From assembly GCA_013397075.1 (NCBI GenBank), contig VWZS01002368.1:62001-126000 (forward strand): a stretch of DNA of 64,000 nt, given 5' to 3'. The stretch comes from Rhabdornis inornatus (lineage: Eukaryota; Chordata; Aves; Passeriformes; Rhabdornithidae). Made by a program: the position numbers and the translations under genes. Below are positions 62,101 through 64,000 of the stretch, in pieces. Each line of letters starts with the position of its first letter. The stretch's first letter is position 1. Under the pieces are notes generated by a model that saw only the letters and a list, made by a program, of their open reading frames with translations, did not search any database and was not told where the DNA came from.

Positions 62101-64000
62101 CAGCCATCATTGCAATTGGGGATATACACTTGTAAAACAGGAAAAGAACACAAAAAGAGAGAATATTTGAATTTTGATATGTCAATTATCGATTGTTGGC
62201 AAATGGTTTGTTTATTAGAAATTAATCCCCCACTGTGTTAAATGAGTTTGTAATGAGTTCAATATCAATGTAAATCCAGTTCTTTTTTTAATTGACCATG
62301 AGCAAAATAAAATAATTTTTTTAATAATACCAGGAAATTTTGATTACTTAAGTTTCTTCATAGTTCAAGAAATACTCAAAGTACTATATTTTAGCATGAC
62401 TTTCCACATTTATTCTAGTGATTAAAGCTGCTAGCCATGATCATATTACTTCAATTATAGGTCCTAACTACTTGTAGCTATTTCTGGTGCAATAAAAGTG
62501 TAAAAAAGGAAAAAAATTAAACTCACTAGTAGTTTAAGATGGTGATGAAATGGATGGGTGTTGTTGCTAAATCTGTATTTTACATTCACTTATTTTTCTT
62601 GGAGAGAAGGGAAGCACAGGTTTTAAACTTCAGACATGCAGACTTAGATAACAAAATCAATTTAGAAATTTGTCCTTATAAATTAATGAAATAATCCATA
62701 GTGGTGTGTACCTCCTACATAAACCTAAACAGAAGTGTTGTATTTTTAGTCCAGGAAAATAAAGGTTAAGTAATAAAAGTAAATTTTATTTTTACTTAGT
62801 ACTTTCTTAGCTTTTTACGTGTGGCTATAATTACCCAGCCAAATAATATACCTGCATAGTATGACCAGATCTCTTCTAGAATACTTAAATAAGGAAAAAC
62901 AAATTACATTTTTCCTTCTTTTGCACTACCTGCCAAGTAAGAGACCCTGGCATTTCCCACTTTAATATGTTTGTGAAATGACTACAGCTTCCCACTATTA
63001 TCCATGTGTGAGAGAGGGAGTCTGAAGCTCATTCAGATGTGAGGTGCACAAGATCAGATGGTGGATGTTGGAGAAATTGTTGACCTGACTGATAACCAGG
63101 CATTTGCAGAGTGTCACTGAATCTGGGCATGGTTTAACATGATAAAAGTGGCTCTGTTTGGCTTTAGCTGATTAAAATTCATGAATCAGGGTTACTTCAA
63201 GCTGAAGCTCAACAAAGGCAAAATCTTACCCAAGAAACTCTTGATGTTGCAACCATACTTCATGTTATGTTGTGGAAATTCAGCTATTGTCTGCCAATAT
63301 CAAATTATACCAGTTTTATCTGTGCTGACCAAATGGATATTTCTTGCATTTGGAACTAATGTGGTGGTTTGTGTTTTGATGAAAAACATAGGAAAACAGA
63401 AAAACCTCATATGACCTAATTGTTGAGTCCCTCAGTTTTATGTGTTTTTGAATTTATTCATGAGCACAGTCACAAAAGTCCTTCAAGACCCAACAGAAAA
63501 TGTAGCTCAACACTGTCAAGTTCAAGAATACTTAATTGGACAGGGAAAAGGAAGAAACGATAAGACCATAAATAATGCATGGTACAGTTCTAAAAACACT
63601 GAAATTTTGTAAGTAGAGGACTTTCTGTTTGGAAAGTGTATATATGACCAAATAAACCCCAGGCTTTGGGGATTATAATATTACAGAATTTATTTGCCCT
63701 CTTTTCCTACTGCCTCTTCTAAATTCGGTGCTGTGTTTGTACAGATGCATTTCAGATACTCTGAAACCACCTGAATCAAAAACATCCAGGTAAAGGAGTA
63801 AGGTTTTGAGGTTTTTTTGTTTGTTCCAGTGAAGATTCTCTTTCACTTACAGTGTGATGCTGGCTCATACAGACATTTCTCTCATCTGCTTTTTATATAC
63901 GACAAGACCCAGGCAATCTGAAACACAAATTAAGTGTTGCATTTTCCCCTTCACAGGAAACTAGGGGTTAAGGGCAAATGTCAGCATTTGCCTTGAGTAG

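Larger units (their letters stand above)
49860..64000. other. Intergenic region upstream of BLNK, part 3
   Basis: No recognised gene. Contains a T/G-rich tract at 52.3 kb and a candidate start-codon exon at 52649-52740 (see findings). An isolated aspartic-protease-like heptapeptide lies at 56003-56023. From 57 to 64 kb I see only AT-rich unique sequence with short, unconvincing open frames. Confidence 0.65.

Noticed and set aside
31171..64000. Search for DNTT exons, expected head-to-head with BLNK by human synteny
   Set aside because: No frame in this interval resembles the terminal transferase N terminus or its other exons; the gene probably lies beyond the right edge.

Overview
The window is vertebrate nuclear DNA and almost certainly from a bird. 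Two things show this. The minus strand carries the 5' two thirds of BLNK (B-cell linker, SLP-65/BASH), with exon-by-exon similarity to the vertebrate protein. The only clearly recognisable interspersed repeat is a CR1 LINE 3' end, closing in the avian ATTCTATGAT terminus at about 27.1 kb. The species cannot be named from the sequence.

Layout. Positions 83-30776 hold BLNK exons 1-11, read right to left. Exon 1 carries the start codon inside a CpG island (about 30.64-31.17 kb). Introns 1 and 2 are long (13.2 and 7.4 kb); the remaining exons are compact. The window ends after exon 11, so the rest of the proline-rich region and the C-terminal SH2 domain lie beyond the left edge. The single-copy exons join in a continuous frame for 278 codons plus 2 bases. 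They encode the N-terminal leucine-zipper-like segment, the acidic region with Tyr72/84/96, the proline-rich region, the YIVP/YIEP pair (Tyr180/191) and an extra YEVP site (Tyr234) on a 26-nt microexon. From 31.2 kb to 64 kb I recognise no gene. In human the next gene on this side is DNTT, and no DNTT exon is visible here.

The most important structural point is a direct duplication of 2,792 bp (2650-5441 and 5443-8234) that meets exactly at the only N in the window (5442). It repeats BLNK exons 5, 6 and 7. The copies keep a constant offset of 2,793 and differ, in what I compared, only at two bases beside the N. This is best explained as two overlapping contig ends that were not merged. Read literally, the repeated exon 7 to exon 5 junction makes an immediate TGA stop.

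Other observations are a perfect 35-bp inverted repeat with a 3-base spacer at 37.2 kb, a canonical G-quadruplex motif just upstream of the BLNK start codon, loss of the consensus in two predicted CIN85-binding motifs, an in-frame alternative splice acceptor, and several open, splice-flanked candidate exons in the right half. I could not assign those candidates to any known gene.
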